64,000 nucleotides of DNA from Pseudoalteromonas sp. XMcav2-N (GCF_024124545.1 NZ_JAMXSF010000008.1:1-64000), one strand, 5' to 3'. Counted from the first letter of the stretch, positions 8,372-17,808 are shown. The notes: generated by a model not told the origin, from the letters alone. Translations and numbers: made by a program.

Positions 8372-10603
8372 ATGCTAAAGATGCGCTTAAATTGCCTGGT
8401 CAGGCCACAAATTTACAGGGTAATTCTCTGTACCTTGATAGGCTTCCTGATGTGTATATCGTCAGCACATGCCTTTTCCATTACAGAGGCACGACAAAAG
8501 CTTGATAATGCGCATACAATAAAAAGTTCCGCCCCCCAGTCAGCCATTATACTATTGACCCAGCTGGCGGATGAACCCACCCTGCAGACTCACCCGGCTG
8601 AGTACTATGATACCCTGGTGACGCTGGCACACACCTTGATTAGTCAAGGCGATTACAACAAAGCACAACAACGCAGCGAGCAACTACAAAGTTTCGCTGT
8701 TACACAAAACAATGCATACCATCATGCTTATTCTTTTTTGCTGTTAGGCTTTATTGCAGATAACCAGAGTCAGTTTGAGCAGGCACAGGCCTACTATAAC
8801 GATGCGCTGGAGACCTCGATAGACGCAAACGACAATGAAATGATAGCGCAATCTTATGAGCGAATTTCCGCAGTGCTGCGCAGACAAGACAAGTATATCG
8901 AAGCATTAAAAGTAGCCCAGAAATCGATTAATGTTCTGAGCATTTTGGGTGAGACTGAAGTTTACGTAAAAGCCTTGGTCAACCTTGGAATTATTCAAAC
9001 TGCACTAGGCGATCATGAGAGTGCGCTTGATACCTTTACCCGTTCTTTTGAGCTCAGTCGTGAGTTAAGTTTTGATAAAGGCATTGCCGACTCCATTTAT
9101 GAGTCGGGCGTGGTATATCAGAGGATGGAAAACTACCCTGCGGCGCTAAAGCACTTCAAGATGGCGCATGAGCTAGATGAAAAATCAGGCAACCTGATGG
9201 ACATAGGCAACAGTGCTATGCGTAGCGGTTTTATGGCGCTGGAAACGGGCGACCTCAAAGAGGCCGAGCATTTTGCCAAAAAATCCGAGCGATTATATCT
9301 TCAGGTTGATTCAAAAAGCGGTCTGACCCGTAGCTATAATCTGCAAGCTCGAATCGCTTTGGCATCCGAGCAGTTAGCACTTGCCAGTGACTACGTAGCG
9401 CGCTCGTTAGAGATTGCCAATGCCTACAATCTGACAGGGTATCTGGTGGCATCGCAGCTCACTCAGGCAAACATTGCGGCAGCTCAACAAGATCATGAAA
9501 CCACGTTACAACTGGCCCATGCTGCGCTCGATACCGCAACACGCATCAACGACAAAGATGGGCAGATCAAATCCTACAAACTCTTGTCAGATACCTATCA
9601 AACCATTGAAGATCCACAAAAAGCGCTGGATTCTCATCTCAGATACACCCAACTCAGAGATGAACTGGGCAACAGCCAGCACAATTTAACTCTGGCGGCA
9701 TTACAAAGTCGGGTTGAATTCATCCGCAAGCAACAAGAAATCGAAACACTGAATCTCGACAAAGCCTTAAAAGACACCCAGCTGAGGGAACGGGAGTGGC
9801 AGCTCAAGGCCTGGTGGTTCGGCACCGCGGGGGTTTTTATGCTGGTTCTGGCCATCGTTTACCGGCAAATAAAAAAGCGCAAACTGGCCGCGGAGCGGGC
9901 AACACTATTACAGGAAGTCGTGGATAAAAAGAATGCAATGCTGGCGGATGTGTCCCATGAGATCCGCACACCACTGACCGCCTTACAGTTACAGGTTGAG
10001 GCGTTACAATTCAACATCGCTCAGGATGTAGACGCCTCTTACAACACCATCAATCGTAAGCTGTCGGATATCAACCGTCTTATTTCAGACATACACCAGC
10101 TGGCGATGGCCGACTCACAAACTTTACATCTAAATCTGGTGCAATGTAACCTGACCGAAGTGATGACACTGTGGGAGCAGGAGTTTGCTCTGTTTACGCA
10201 CGGCAAAGGCTTTGACTGGGAAGCCCAGATTCAGCTCACTGGTGAGATCACGGTCAGCTGGGATGTCGATCGCATCAAGCAGGTGCTCACGAACTTAATC
10301 GCCAACAGTACTTTATACACAGATAAGCCAGGTAAACAACGGCTTACGGTCTGGCAGCAGCAAAAACACATCCACATTACTCTGGAAGATACCGCACCCG
10401 GTGTTGCAGGTGAGCACCTGAGTGAGATATTCGAGCGGCTCTTCAGGGTAGAAAAGTCTCGCAGCCGTCGCACCGGCGGTTCTGGTTTGGGCCTGGCGAT
10501 TTGCAAAAGCCTGATTGAAGCGCATCAGGGCACCATTTATGCCCAGCACAGTGAGCTGGGCGGGTTGAAAATGGTGATAAGACTGCCTCTGGCAGTAGGC
10601 TAA
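8372..10603 (+). CDS. TPR-containing membrane sensor histidine kinase (orphan)
   Basis: About 743 residues. A signal-type hydrophobic segment ending SSAHAFS is followed by some 400 residues of TPR-like helical repeats facing the periplasm, a coiled-coil stretch, one membrane segment (WWFGTAGVFMLVLAIVYR), a HisKA domain with the phospho-accepting His in ADVSHEIRTPLTALQ, and an HATPase domain ending RTGGSGLGLAICKSL. The frame opens at 8270, but ATG 8372 (or ATG 8381) gives the signal sequence at the N terminus; neither has a strong ribosome site. No response regulator lies beside it, so its partner is elsewhere. Its stop overlaps the convergent monooxygenase-like gene. Confidence 0.86.
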   Translation: MLKMRLNCLVRPQIYRVILCTLIGFLMCISSAHAFSITEARQKLDNAHTIKSSAPQSAIILLTQLADEPTLQTHPAEYYDTLVTLAHTLISQGDYNKAQQRSEQLQSFAVTQNNAYHHAYSFLLLGFIADNQSQFEQAQAYYNDALETSIDANDNEMIAQSYERISAVLRRQDKYIEALKVAQKSINVLSILGETEVYVKALVNLGIIQTALGDHESALDTFTRSFELSRELSFDKGIADSIYESGVVYQRMENYPAALKHFKMAHELDEKSGNLMDIGNSAMRSGFMALETGDLKEAEHFAKKSERLYLQVDSKSGLTRSYNLQARIALASEQLALASDYVARSLEIANAYNLTGYLVASQLTQANIAAAQQDHETTLQLAHAALDTATRINDKDGQIKSYKLLSDTYQTIEDPQKALDSHLRYTQLRDELGNSQHNLTLAALQSRVEFIRKQQEIETLNLDKALKDTQLREREWQLKAWWFGTAGVFMLVLAIVYRQIKKRKLAAERATLLQEVVDKKNAMLADVSHEIRTPLTALQLQVEALQFNIAQDVDASYNTINRKLSDINRLISDIHQLAMADSQTLHLNLVQCNLTEVMTLWEQEFALFTHGKGFDWEAQIQLTGEITVSWDVDRIKQVLTNLIANSTLYTDKPGKQRLTVWQQQKHIHITLEDTAPGVAGEHLSEIFERLFRVEKSRSRRTGGSGLGLAICKSLIEAHQGTIYAQHSELGGLKMVIRLPLAVG

Positions 10604-10920
10604 GGCACCTGTTTCCGGTCATGGCTGCCGTAATCGCGCGCTACCGCAGCCACGCGAATGCGGTAATGCTCAAAGATGTGCTCCCGCCCCTGTTGCTGGG
10701 CAGCTCGGTGTTCTTCTTGCGTTCGCCATTGCTGCACTGCCGTCTCATCCCGCCAGAACGAGAGTGACAGTAACCGGCCGGAGTCGCTCAGGCTTTGATA
10801 CCTTTCTATGGATATAAACCCGTCTATTTCTTGCAGTTTGGTTTTTAGGTCAGCCGCAACATCCAGATAAATCTGCCGCTTGTCTCTGTGCGGGGTAACT
10901 TCAAAAATAACGGCTATCAC
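10600..10920 (-). CDS. Antibiotic biosynthesis monooxygenase (ABM) domain protein
   Basis: 106 residues; a small ferredoxin-like ABM-fold protein. The pattern [13 protein letters not shown] then [17 protein letters not shown] and [11 protein letters not shown] is typical of the family, which includes cofactor-free quinol oxygenases and haem-degrading enzymes. GTG 10920 has agggag upstream and overlaps the previous gene's stop as GTGA, so translation is coupled to the NIPSNAP-family gene. No metal- or haem-binding residue can be identified with confidence, so the function may be oxidation of a small aromatic or a binding role. Confidence 0.83.
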   Translation of the reverse strand: MIAVIFEVTPHRDKRQIYLDVAADLKTKLQEIDGFISIERYQSLSDSGRLLSLSFWRDETAVQQWRTQEEHRAAQQQGREHIFEHYRIRVAAVARDYGSHDRKQVP

Positions 10921-11249
10921 TTTACATTCACTCCCTGCAAAAAAGTGTGGGAGGCACAAGATAAAAAGCTGCGCTTTTCCTGCAAAATAAACCGCTCTTT
11001 AAGGGCAAAGTTAAAATTATCCCGGCCTTGCTGGTCTGCTTTGAGCCGAACCCGATATGCCTCATACGCGGCCAGGCTGGCAAAATTGATCAAGCCATAA
11101 GCAACAAAATTAGTGCCTTCGTGTGGTAAAAAGTAGCCAATCAGCTCTCCGCCACACCTTGGGATGATCTCTCCCCAGTTTCGGGCATATTGCTCAAACA
11201 GCGCCAGTTTGCTCGGGTCTAACTGATATTCGATAAAACAAGTGATCAT
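10917..11249 (-). CDS. NIPSNAP-family protein
   Basis: 110 residues with the short alpha/beta-barrel pattern of NIPSNAP/ABM-like proteins ([25 protein letters not shown] in the family position, then [15 protein letters not shown] and [12 protein letters not shown]). ATG 11249 has a strong aaggag site. It starts an operon with the ABM gene (4-bp overlap) and is divergent from an ArsR regulator 81 bp away, the common arrangement of a regulator and its target. Molecular activity is unknown for the bacterial family. Confidence 0.85.
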   Translation of the reverse strand: MITCFIEYQLDPSKLALFEQYARNWGEIIPRCGGELIGYFLPHEGTNFVAYGLINFASLAAYEAYRVRLKADQQGRDNFNFALKERFILQEKRSFLSCASHTFLQGVNVK

Positions 11250-11330
11250 AGTGCATTGTCTCCTTTAGCGTTTTTAGGCACTATACAGACCACCCAATAC
11301 CTATGCTTCGGTCAGTATCGAACTATTCCT

Positions 11331-12029
11331 ATGCACGAACCCGACATCACCCTGATTGCCAGCTTAATTGGCGAGCCCGCCAGAGCCCGTATGCTCGTCG
11401 CTCTCATGTCGGGTAAAGCCCTGACAGCAACGGAGCTATCATTAGAAGCGGACATAACAGCCCAGACTGCCAGCAGCCATTTAGCGAAATTGGTTGAAGG
11501 CTCGTTACTGTCGGTCAGAAAACAAGGCAGGCATAAATACTTCCAGTTGAAGAGTCAAAAAGTTGCAGGGTTAATTGAGCAACTACTGACGCTCAGTAGC
11601 GAAATAACACTGAAAACACACACAGGACCAGCAGACCCCTATTTAAGACACGCACGAGTTTGTTATGACCATATTGCAGGTGAGCTGGGTACACAGCTAT
11701 ATGACGCGCTGGCTGGCGCTAACTACATTGAGGACAAACAAGCTGAAACCCTGCTGACTCCAAAGGGGATCGCCTTTTTTGAGCAGCTGGGCGTCTGCAT
11801 TCGCACGCTTAAGCAGAAAAAGCGCCCGATCTGTAAGTCGTGTCTGGACTGGAGTGAGCGGCGCAACCACCTGGCGGGTAGCCTGGGCCACTGGATTTTA
11901 AGTGATGCACTCGAACGAGGGTGGCTGCAAAGAGTACCGGACTCGCGGGCACTTATCCTGGATAAGGCCCGTGGTGAGCTCTTTGCAAAAACCTATGGTA
12001 TTGCGTTTACAGGCAATACTGAGAAATGA
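11331..12029 (+). CDS. ArsR-family winged-helix regulator
   Basis: 232 residues. Residues 1-90 form an ArsR winged helix (IASLIGEPARARMLVALM, LTATELSLEADITAQTASSH as recognition region, LLSVRKQGRHKYF as wing). A C-terminal region of about 130 residues with KRPICKSCLDWSERRNHLAG (four residues around two Cys) may bind a ligand. Such long ArsR proteins often repress a divergent small enzyme operon, which fits the NIPSNAP/ABM pair. The frame opens at 11256, but ATG 11331 fits the family N terminus; its ribosome site is weak. The 3' end overlaps the convergent PH-domain gene by 23 bp. Confidence 0.85.
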   Translation: MHEPDITLIASLIGEPARARMLVALMSGKALTATELSLEADITAQTASSHLAKLVEGSLLSVRKQGRHKYFQLKSQKVAGLIEQLLTLSSEITLKTHTGPADPYLRHARVCYDHIAGELGTQLYDALAGANYIEDKQAETLLTPKGIAFFEQLGVCIRTLKQKKRPICKSCLDWSERRNHLAGSLGHWILSDALERGWLQRVPDSRALILDKARGELFAKTYGIAFTGNTEK

Positions 12030-12381
12030 TTTTATACACCTGATTAATATTGTCGCCCGCTTTAAACTCTTTGGTCAGCGGCTCGGGCTCTGAACCAATC
12101 CAAATTTTCAGCTCGGCGTCGAGATCGAAATGACCCGCCGATTCTTTACTGAACTTGGTGATTTTACCGTACGGAATGCTCAGCATCTCAACTTTCGAGC
12201 CAGTAACGCCTTGCTTGTCTATCAGGATCAGGCGTTTGTTCGTAAACACAAACATATCCCGGATCACTTTGTACGCCTGCGCTACACTTTCCCCTTCAAT
12301 CAGAGTGTCGTTGAGTAGCTTATCCAGCTCATCGCTGTCTACTTCGCTGGCATTGCCTAATAACCCACTTAATAGTCCCAT
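12007..12381 (-). CDS. Bacterial PH-domain protein
   Basis: 124 residues matching the bacterial pleckstrin-homology family bPH_1: an N-terminal helix region (GLLSGLLGNASE), then AYKVIRDMFVFTNKRLILIDKQG, the IPYGKITKFS turn, and a C-terminal helix NINQVYKIIS. Members are small cytoplasmic oligomers often linked to stress responses; no reaction is known. It is convergent with the ArsR gene and 80 bp beyond arfA on the same strand. Confidence 0.88.
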   Translation of the reverse strand: MGLLSGLLGNASEVDSDELDKLLNDTLIEGESVAQAYKVIRDMFVFTNKRLILIDKQGVTGSKVEMLSIPYGKITKFSKESAGHFDLDAELKIWIGSEPEPLTKEFKAGDNINQVYKIISQYCL

Positions 12382-12442
12382 CTGGTTGCTCCATTTTATT
12401 TAATCAGCCACAAGCTTAGTAACATAACCGCTGTTTGTCGAA

Positions 12443-12485
12443 AGCCTTATCTTATTGCTCGCCTAAGCTGCCATAAGGTAAGGCT
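12443..12485 (-). promoter_or_regulatory. Hairpin enclosing the arfA stop codon
   Basis: Arms 12443-12455 and 12473-12485 pair over 13 bp with one mismatch (at 12478); the 17-nt loop contains the arfA stop (12463-12465). There is no long T run after it. In E. coli an RNase III/terminator hairpin inside arfA makes the mRNA stop-less, so that ArfA is made only when tmRNA fails. This hairpin is placed for the same control. Confidence 0.72.
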
Positions 12486-12645
12486 CTCGGCCCTGGTGTT
12501 TGTCTTTACGACGGAAGCTGCCTTTACCTTTTTTGCTCTTTTCGACTTTGCTTCTAAACAGCGGGCTGGTTACCAATGCTTTTAAAGCGTTGTCTTTAAT
12601 GTCGCCACGTAAATGTTCGTGGGACTGGCTGCGTTTGCTTGCCAT
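12463..12645 (-). CDS. arfA: Alternative ribosome-rescue factor A
   Basis: A 60-residue basic protein with the ArfA core: [17 protein letters not shown] at residues 14-30 and [20 protein letters not shown] in the second half. ArfA recruits RF2 to ribosomes stalled without a stop codon, as a backup to tmRNA. The E. coli protein has 72 codons with a destabilising hydrophobic tail; here only about 10 residues follow the KGKGSF-RRK block. ATG 12645 follows caggagc. A 13-bp hairpin surrounds the stop codon (separate entry), suggesting the same regulation by mRNA truncation. Confidence 0.93.
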   Translation of the reverse strand: MASKRSQSHEHLRGDIKDNALKALVTSPLFRSKVEKSKKGKGSFRRKDKHQGREPYLMAA

Positions 12646-12841
12646 ACTCTTGTGCTCCTGAATTTAGTTTAAATAACCACCAATTGTGGCGCGCTGATTA
12701 TTGATGTATTCCCCTTCGCACGCAAGTCAATTTTTTACTTTTTTCGTAAAATTTTTTTGTTCATTTCGCTTTCAGCTCAAGATTGTAACTCTCTATGCGC
12801 TATACTTTTTTCTTAACCGTAAAGTCGTACTAAAAAACTCT

Positions 12842-13816
12842 ATGCGCAGCATTAAAACCTCAAACGGCATTACTCTGAGCTATCAGGATTGCGGTAACCG
12901 AGATGCCCCGGCGATTATTCTGATCATGGGACTGGGCGCACAAATGACGGTGTGGCCTGACGAGCTTTATTTTGGCCTGGTCGACAAAGGGTTTAGAGTC
13001 ATCCGCTTTGATAACCGCGACAGCGGCTTGTCGAGCCATCTGGACGACTACGGCACCCCCAATCTGTTTAAAACCTGGTTACGCCGCAAGGTCCCCTTTG
13101 GAAAACAAGCGCCATACTCGCTCGAAGATATGGCAGACGATGTACTGGCACTGATGAAGGCACTGAAAATTAAAAAAGCTCACCTGGTCGGCGCCTCTAT
13201 GGGTGGCATGATAGCGCAGATTTTGGCCGCCAAGCAGCGCAAAAAAGTGCTCAGCCTGACCTCGATTATGTCTAACTCCAACAACCAGTTGATCTCAGGT
13301 AAAAGTCTGGGAGTGCTTATAAAGCTCGCACGGCTCACCCCCCGAAACAATAGCCCCCAGGCAGCTATTTCGTATAATGTCAGGCTCAATCAACTGATTG
13401 GTAGTCCGGCCTACCCAAGAGATGAGCAAACCCTCCGTGAGCAAGCCACTATGCATATCAGCCGGGCCCATAACCCAGCAGGCTTTAAACGCCAGCTCGC
13501 GGCTATAACGGCAAGTGGCGACCGGCGTCATTTATTAACCCGGATCAAAGCCCCCACTTTAGTGATCCATGGCACCCACGACCCGATTTTTCCGCTTACT
13601 GCGGGTCAGAAAACCGCCGCTGAGATCCGCAAGGCACGGCTCAAAGTGGTAGAAGGCCTCGGGCATGACTTTCCGCCCATACTGATGGGTAAAATGGCAA
13701 AGTGGATTGCCAAACACATTAAAAAAGCTGAACTCAAGCGACTAAAAAAGAAGCGAAAGAAAAAGGCGGATACGCAAAAAGAAATACAAATATCCGAGCA
13801 AGAGAAAACACCCTAG
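12842..13816 (+). CDS. Alpha/beta-hydrolase
   Basis: 324 residues, alpha/beta-hydrolase fold. Oxyanion region LIMGLGAQM, nucleophile elbow GASMGGM, acid in HGTHDPIFP and catalytic His in GLGHDFPP. The RFDNRDSGLS motif is found in many esterase/haloperoxidase-like members. It ends in a very Lys-rich tail (KRLKKKRKKKADTQ), unusual for the fold. The frame opens at 12701, but residues before ATG 12842 look non-coding; no clear ribosome site is seen, so the start is uncertain. The substrate is not predictable. Confidence 0.85.
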   Translation: MRSIKTSNGITLSYQDCGNRDAPAIILIMGLGAQMTVWPDELYFGLVDKGFRVIRFDNRDSGLSSHLDDYGTPNLFKTWLRRKVPFGKQAPYSLEDMADDVLALMKALKIKKAHLVGASMGGMIAQILAAKQRKKVLSLTSIMSNSNNQLISGKSLGVLIKLARLTPRNNSPQAAISYNVRLNQLIGSPAYPRDEQTLREQATMHISRAHNPAGFKRQLAAITASGDRRHLLTRIKAPTLVIHGTHDPIFPLTAGQKTAAEIRKARLKVVEGLGHDFPPILMGKMAKWIAKHIKKAELKRLKKKRKKKADTQKEIQISEQEKTP

Positions 13817-13911
13817 CCATTAAATATGTACTTTGCCGCAATATTCACTTTTCTTCTGAGCAACTTTATCGGTATGCTTAACAACACATCAGACCAGTTG
13901 AAATCATCAAC

Positions 13912-14949
13912 ATGAAAACACCTATTACCGACTTACTGGGCATAGAAAAACCCATCGTCTTACCGGGCATGAGCTGGATCTCAGTCCCTGAGCTGGTTGC
14001 TGCGGTTTCGAACGCCGGCGGCCTGGGAATTTTAGCCACCGGACCGTTAACGCAGGAGCAAACCCGTCAGGCCATAGCCAAAATTCGCACCCTCACCGAC
14101 AAACCCTTTGGCGTAGGGATCACTTTGCTGATGCCCGGCGCGAAAGAAAACGCCAAAGTTGCGCTGGCTGAGCAGGTGCCGGTGATTAACTTTTCGCTGG
14201 GTAAAGGCGACTGGATAGTAGAAGGCGTTAAACGTTACGGCGGCAAAACCATCGCCACCGTCGTGACCGAAAAGCATGCACTGGCTGCGCAAAAAAGCGG
14301 GGCGGATGCCCTGCTGGTAACCGGCCATGAAGCCGCCGCACACGGCGGTGAGGTCACATCCCTGTGCTTAGTGCCCAACATTGTTGAGCTGGTCGACATT
14401 CCCGTTATCGCTGCAGGTGGATTTTCCGATGGCAAAGGCTTGCTGGCGGCACTGGCACTGGGGGCCGATGCCGTTGCCATGGGCTCTCGTCTGGCAACCA
14501 GCACACAAAGCCCGGTCCACCAGAATGTTAAACAGGCGGTGGTCGATAAAAAGGTCGCCGACACCATTTACTCTAAGAACTTCGACGGCCTGTATGCCCG
14601 GGTGATGAAAACTCCGATGGCAGAAAAAGCCACCCGCCGCCCAATGAATCCCATTGTAGCTGTCTTCAAGTCTTTCAAAGCCTCAAAAATGGTCGATATG
14701 CCGCTGTGGAAATTACTACTGGGCTTACTGGCTCAGTTCGACAAAATTCGTATGCTGACCCTCTTTGGCGCCGCCACCGAAAAGCTCGAAGCCGCCACAA
14801 TCAGGGGCGATCTGGAACAGGGCGTCCAGTTTATTGGCCAGTCACAGGGAATGATCCGAGATATCGAACCCGTTGAGGTCTTGATCGACCGAATCATGAC
14901 CGAAGCGAAAGCCGAGCATGCCCGGGTAAGTAAGCTATTGGCAGACTGA
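13912..14949 (+). CDS. Nitronate monooxygenase / FabK-like FMN oxidoreductase
   Basis: 345 residues, FMN-binding TIM barrel of the NMO/2-nitropropane dioxygenase family. Visible: PIVLPGMSWIS at the N terminus, AVSNAGGLGILATG, TGHEAAAHGGE (FMN/substrate His region, near residue 140), PVIAAGGFSDG and GADAVAMGSRL (phosphate binding). These enzymes oxidise alkyl nitronates such as propionate 3-nitronate, or act as enoyl reductases. The gene stands alone, with 116 bp before the fetB-like gene. Confidence 0.86.
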   Translation: MKTPITDLLGIEKPIVLPGMSWISVPELVAAVSNAGGLGILATGPLTQEQTRQAIAKIRTLTDKPFGVGITLLMPGAKENAKVALAEQVPVINFSLGKGDWIVEGVKRYGGKTIATVVTEKHALAAQKSGADALLVTGHEAAAHGGEVTSLCLVPNIVELVDIPVIAAGGFSDGKGLLAALALGADAVAMGSRLATSTQSPVHQNVKQAVVDKKVADTIYSKNFDGLYARVMKTPMAEKATRRPMNPIVAVFKSFKASKMVDMPLWKLLLGLLAQFDKIRMLTLFGAATEKLEAATIRGDLEQGVQFIGQSQGMIRDIEPVEVLIDRIMTEAKAEHARVSKLLAD

Positions 14950-15065
14950 TTTGCAATAGCAGCTGACATTGTGGTTTTAGCAAACAAGGTCACTGGGTGA
15001 TTTTAAATGGCTGTCTGTGTAATAATCGACTGTAATTAAAACACTTATATTAGCCAGACACCCAG

Positions 15066-15875
15066 ATGCAACAGGTAATCGACATCCAGTGGTGGCAGCT
15101 GGGCTTATTCAGCCTGACTCTGCTGCTGCCCTTTGCTATCAACGCGCTGTATCAACTCAATATTGGCAAAGAAGCCGTTATCGGGCTGATCCGCATGGTC
15201 GTTCAGTTAGTGCTGGTTGGCCTGTATCTGGAATATCTGTTTACCCTCAATAATCTCTGGGTGAACCTCGCCTGGTTATTGGTGATGCTGCTCATCGGCA
15301 GCAGCGCTATTCTCAGTAAAGCCCGGCTTCCCGGACGAGCGTTATTTGTAGCCGTGTTTACCGGACTGTGCGCCGGGCTCTTACCCCTGTTAAGCTTTGT
15401 CACTCTGGTGATTATCCAGCCAACACCCTATTATCATGCACAGTATCTGATCCCGCTGGCCGGTATGTTGCTGGGCAACAGCCTCAATGCCAACATCGTT
15501 TGCCTGCAACACTTTTTCGATGCTTTTAAAACCCGCTGGCCTGAATATGAAGCCGCACTGTCGCTGGGTGCACAGGTGCGCGAGGCCACTTTCCCCTTTG
15601 TACAAAATGCGCTGCAAAAAGCACTGGCGCCCATTCTGGCGACCATGGCCACCACCGGCCTGGTGTCGTTACCCGGCATGATGACCGGCCAGATCCTCGG
15701 CGGCGCCAGCCCCATGGTCGCCATCAAATACCAGGTGATGATCATGATTGCCGTCTGGGTCATGATGAGTGTGTCCATTACCGTATGCTTATTTATCGCC
15801 GTGCGCAGTGTGATTAGCCCGCAGGGCAGACTAAATTCTGAGTGCCTGGAGCAAGGAATAGCCGAACGTGGCTAG
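15066..15875 (+). CDS. fetB: FetB-family ABC transporter permease
   Basis: 269 residues, about six membrane segments, matching FetB (YbbM, UPF0014): GKEAVIGLIRMVVQLVLVGLYL, IPLAGMLLGNSLN in the middle and GLVSLPGMMTGQILGGASP near residue 200. E. coli FetAB exports iron and protects against peroxide. The ATPase FetA is usually encoded immediately upstream; here the neighbour is the NMO gene and no ABC ATPase occurs in the window. The permease may pair with an ATPase encoded elsewhere. Confidence 0.88.
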   Translation: MQQVIDIQWWQLGLFSLTLLLPFAINALYQLNIGKEAVIGLIRMVVQLVLVGLYLEYLFTLNNLWVNLAWLLVMLLIGSSAILSKARLPGRALFVAVFTGLCAGLLPLLSFVTLVIIQPTPYYHAQYLIPLAGMLLGNSLNANIVCLQHFFDAFKTRWPEYEAALSLGAQVREATFPFVQNALQKALAPILATMATTGLVSLPGMMTGQILGGASPMVAIKYQVMIMIAVWVMMSVSITVCLFIAVRSVISPQGRLNSECLEQGIAERG

Positions 15876-15982
15876 ATAACAATAAACAGGCATACCTGAG
15901 CTGATATGGAAGATGAGACCAAATTGCTGCGAACATAGATGTTTTATCAACAGTACTGAGCCAAAATTGAAAGAGTAATTAT

Positions 15983-16207
15983 ATGAAATTAATACCATTT
16001 ATTGCTGGCTTTGCGCTTACTTATATCGGATATGAAAAACTGACTTCAACGTCACCGGAGCAAATAGGCTGGTTATTGGCCGCTGTAGGTGTTGTTTTTA
16101 TTCTGAGCTCCTTCAGCACATCAAAAGATAAAACCAGAGTTAGTATAGAGCTGAGTAACGACGATTCTGGCGGCGGTGGAAGCTCTGATGGCGGCGGCGG
16201 TGACTGA
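15983..16207 (+). CDS. Small membrane protein with Gly/Ser-rich tail
   Basis: 74 residues; not recognised. Two hydrophobic segments (about 3-17 and 28-45) with a short loop, then a charged stretch and a tail NDDSGGGGSSDGGGGD. The start is ATG 15983 with only a weak aaagag upstream. It stands alone between fetB and a small unknown. Gly-rich acidic tails of this type occur on short secreted or membrane proteins; no function proposed. Confidence 0.6.
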   Translation: MKLIPFIAGFALTYIGYEKLTSTSPEQIGWLLAAVGVVFILSSFSTSKDKTRVSIELSNDDSGGGGSSDGGGGD

Positions 16208-16406
16208 TTAAGCCACTGTATTCAAGGCGAGTACCTATCAACACTGCTCAATGATCTTTCCAAAATGACGCACAGAGGGAAGTTGATGCCTGAACCGGCA
16301 GATGGTGCTTAACAAAGTACCATCCCCAATCGCTCTATTTCTTCACACTCTAAAAGACTTACAAGGCTGATACTTCAGCATTTAGTTTAGCTTGGTAATT
16401 GGACAC

Positions 16407-16442
16407 AGCACTTGATCAAAGGTTCAACCTTGATAAAGTGCT
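16407..16442. other. Long imperfect inverted repeat
   Basis: Arms agcacttgatcaaaggtt (16407-16424) and aaccttgataaagtgct (16426-16442) pair with one mismatch and one bulge around a one-base centre. No T run follows, so a simple terminator is unlikely. It sits 30 bp before the next gene start and could be a leader structure or an operator. Confidence 0.55.
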
Positions 16443-16472
16443 CTACTTAGCTTTATACAACAAAGGAATACC

Positions 16473-16922
16473 GTGGCTTTAGTCAAGTTTTTTAGAAACT
16501 TATTACTCTTACTGTTATTGCTTTATATCGCTGTTTTGACGAGCAAGACTGTGCAAATCTTTCTATTACATAAGATGAACTTAGTGGGCTCAGGTTGGGA
16601 TGATGGTGCTGTACAGATATTTATGGAAAACAAAACAGAATATAAACCTGTCATACTCGATATGTTGGACAACAATAACATGAGCGCTTATGAGATAGAT
16701 GTTACTTTTACATTTGCAGAGCTGCTGTTGGATGACGAGGATATTCGGTCAAAGTTAGAGACGATTTCAGAAAGTCATCCCCAAAAACAAGTAAGGTGTT
16801 TTTGGCATGATGTTTTAAATGGCCGCTTTGAGCATGCTCCAGTTTTTCCGAATCAGCCCAATAATGGAAAGAATCAATTTGTGGCGTATCGGTTTGTTGA
16901 TAACGGCACTCGTTGTAAGTAA
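16473..16922 (+). CDS. Hypothetical membrane-anchored protein
   Basis: 149 residues; not recognised. An N-terminal hydrophobic segment (LLLLLLLLYIAVL, about 10-22) should anchor it with the rest outside the cytoplasm. The remainder has two Cys (in QVRCFWHD and at the C terminus GTRCK) that could form a disulfide. GTG 16473 follows aaagga, so the start is well supported. It lies 33 bp upstream of the methyltransferase gene and may share its transcript. Confidence 0.65.
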   Translation: MALVKFFRNLLLLLLLLYIAVLTSKTVQIFLLHKMNLVGSGWDDGAVQIFMENKTEYKPVILDMLDNNNMSAYEIDVTFTFAELLLDDEDIRSKLETISESHPQKQVRCFWHDVLNGRFEHAPVFPNQPNNGKNQFVAYRFVDNGTRCK

Positions 16923-16955
16923 ACCTACAGGTGTTTTAACTTCAGGAAACCAACA

Positions 16956-17555
16956 ATGAAGCCACAAGAGACAGGAAAAGCTTACAATCAAATTACCCAT
17001 CTCTGGGAGCGTGAGGAGTTTGATATGACCAATGGCATTGCACAACACCAGAGGGCGATTCGTTTTGTTAAACATCGCGGCAACGCGCTGGATATTGGCT
17101 GCGGTTGCACAGGTCGTTTTATCGAGTTACTGGTCAATGAAGGCTTTAAGCCAACTGGTTTAGATATTTCAGAAGAGATGCTCGCTCTGGCAAGGCGTAA
17201 GCATCCAGATATTTCTTTTGTGCAGGGTGATATTTGCACTTACATGTTGCCAGATAAATATGACTTTATAACAGCATGGGACAGCATTTGGCACATACCT
17301 TTATCGGAGCAAGAGCCGGTGCTCGCTAAGATCATCAACAGTCTCAACCCCGGAGGCGTGTTTATATTTTCATTTGGTGGCACAACGCAGGCTGGCTGCC
17401 ACACTAACAATGCTATGGGGCCAGAGGTTTACTATTCGTCACTTGGTGTAACCGGGTTCTTACAACTATTCATAGACATGGGCTGCATTATCAGACATTT
17501 AGAGTTCGACCAATATCCAGAAGTTCACACTTATCTGGTTGTAGAAAAACCGTGA
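16956..17555 (+). CDS. Class I SAM-dependent methyltransferase
   Basis: 199 residues, Rossmann-like methyltransferase. Motif I is ALDIGCGCTGRFIELL (near residue 45), the acidic SAM-binding loop is GLDISEEMLALA, then FVQGDICTY and the post-motif LNPGGVFIFSFGG. The start at 16956 has caggaaac. A small-molecule substrate is typical for this size; which one cannot be read. It follows a small membrane protein closely. Confidence 0.87.
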   Translation: MKPQETGKAYNQITHLWEREEFDMTNGIAQHQRAIRFVKHRGNALDIGCGCTGRFIELLVNEGFKPTGLDISEEMLALARRKHPDISFVQGDICTYMLPDKYDFITAWDSIWHIPLSEQEPVLAKIINSLNPGGVFIFSFGGTTQAGCHTNNAMGPEVYYSSLGVTGFLQLFIDMGCIIRHLEFDQYPEVHTYLVVEKP

Positions 17556-17808
17556 TCTGTACATCAACTCAAGAACCCAAAAGCATATGGAGGCACATTT
17601 AACCCAGGCTAAACCCAAACTGTTGCAAAGACGCATTCACTGGTAACAGTGACGCGGTTCTAAAATAAAATTATATATTACAAATTGTTATAGACTTCTT
17701 TGCACCAAACATAAATCTATTTAAGTAAAAAATAGCTTTTTAATAAGACATCAGAATACACCGCATCCTAAGCTAAACAGCAGATAACAACGTAAATTCA
17801 GGTGTTTT

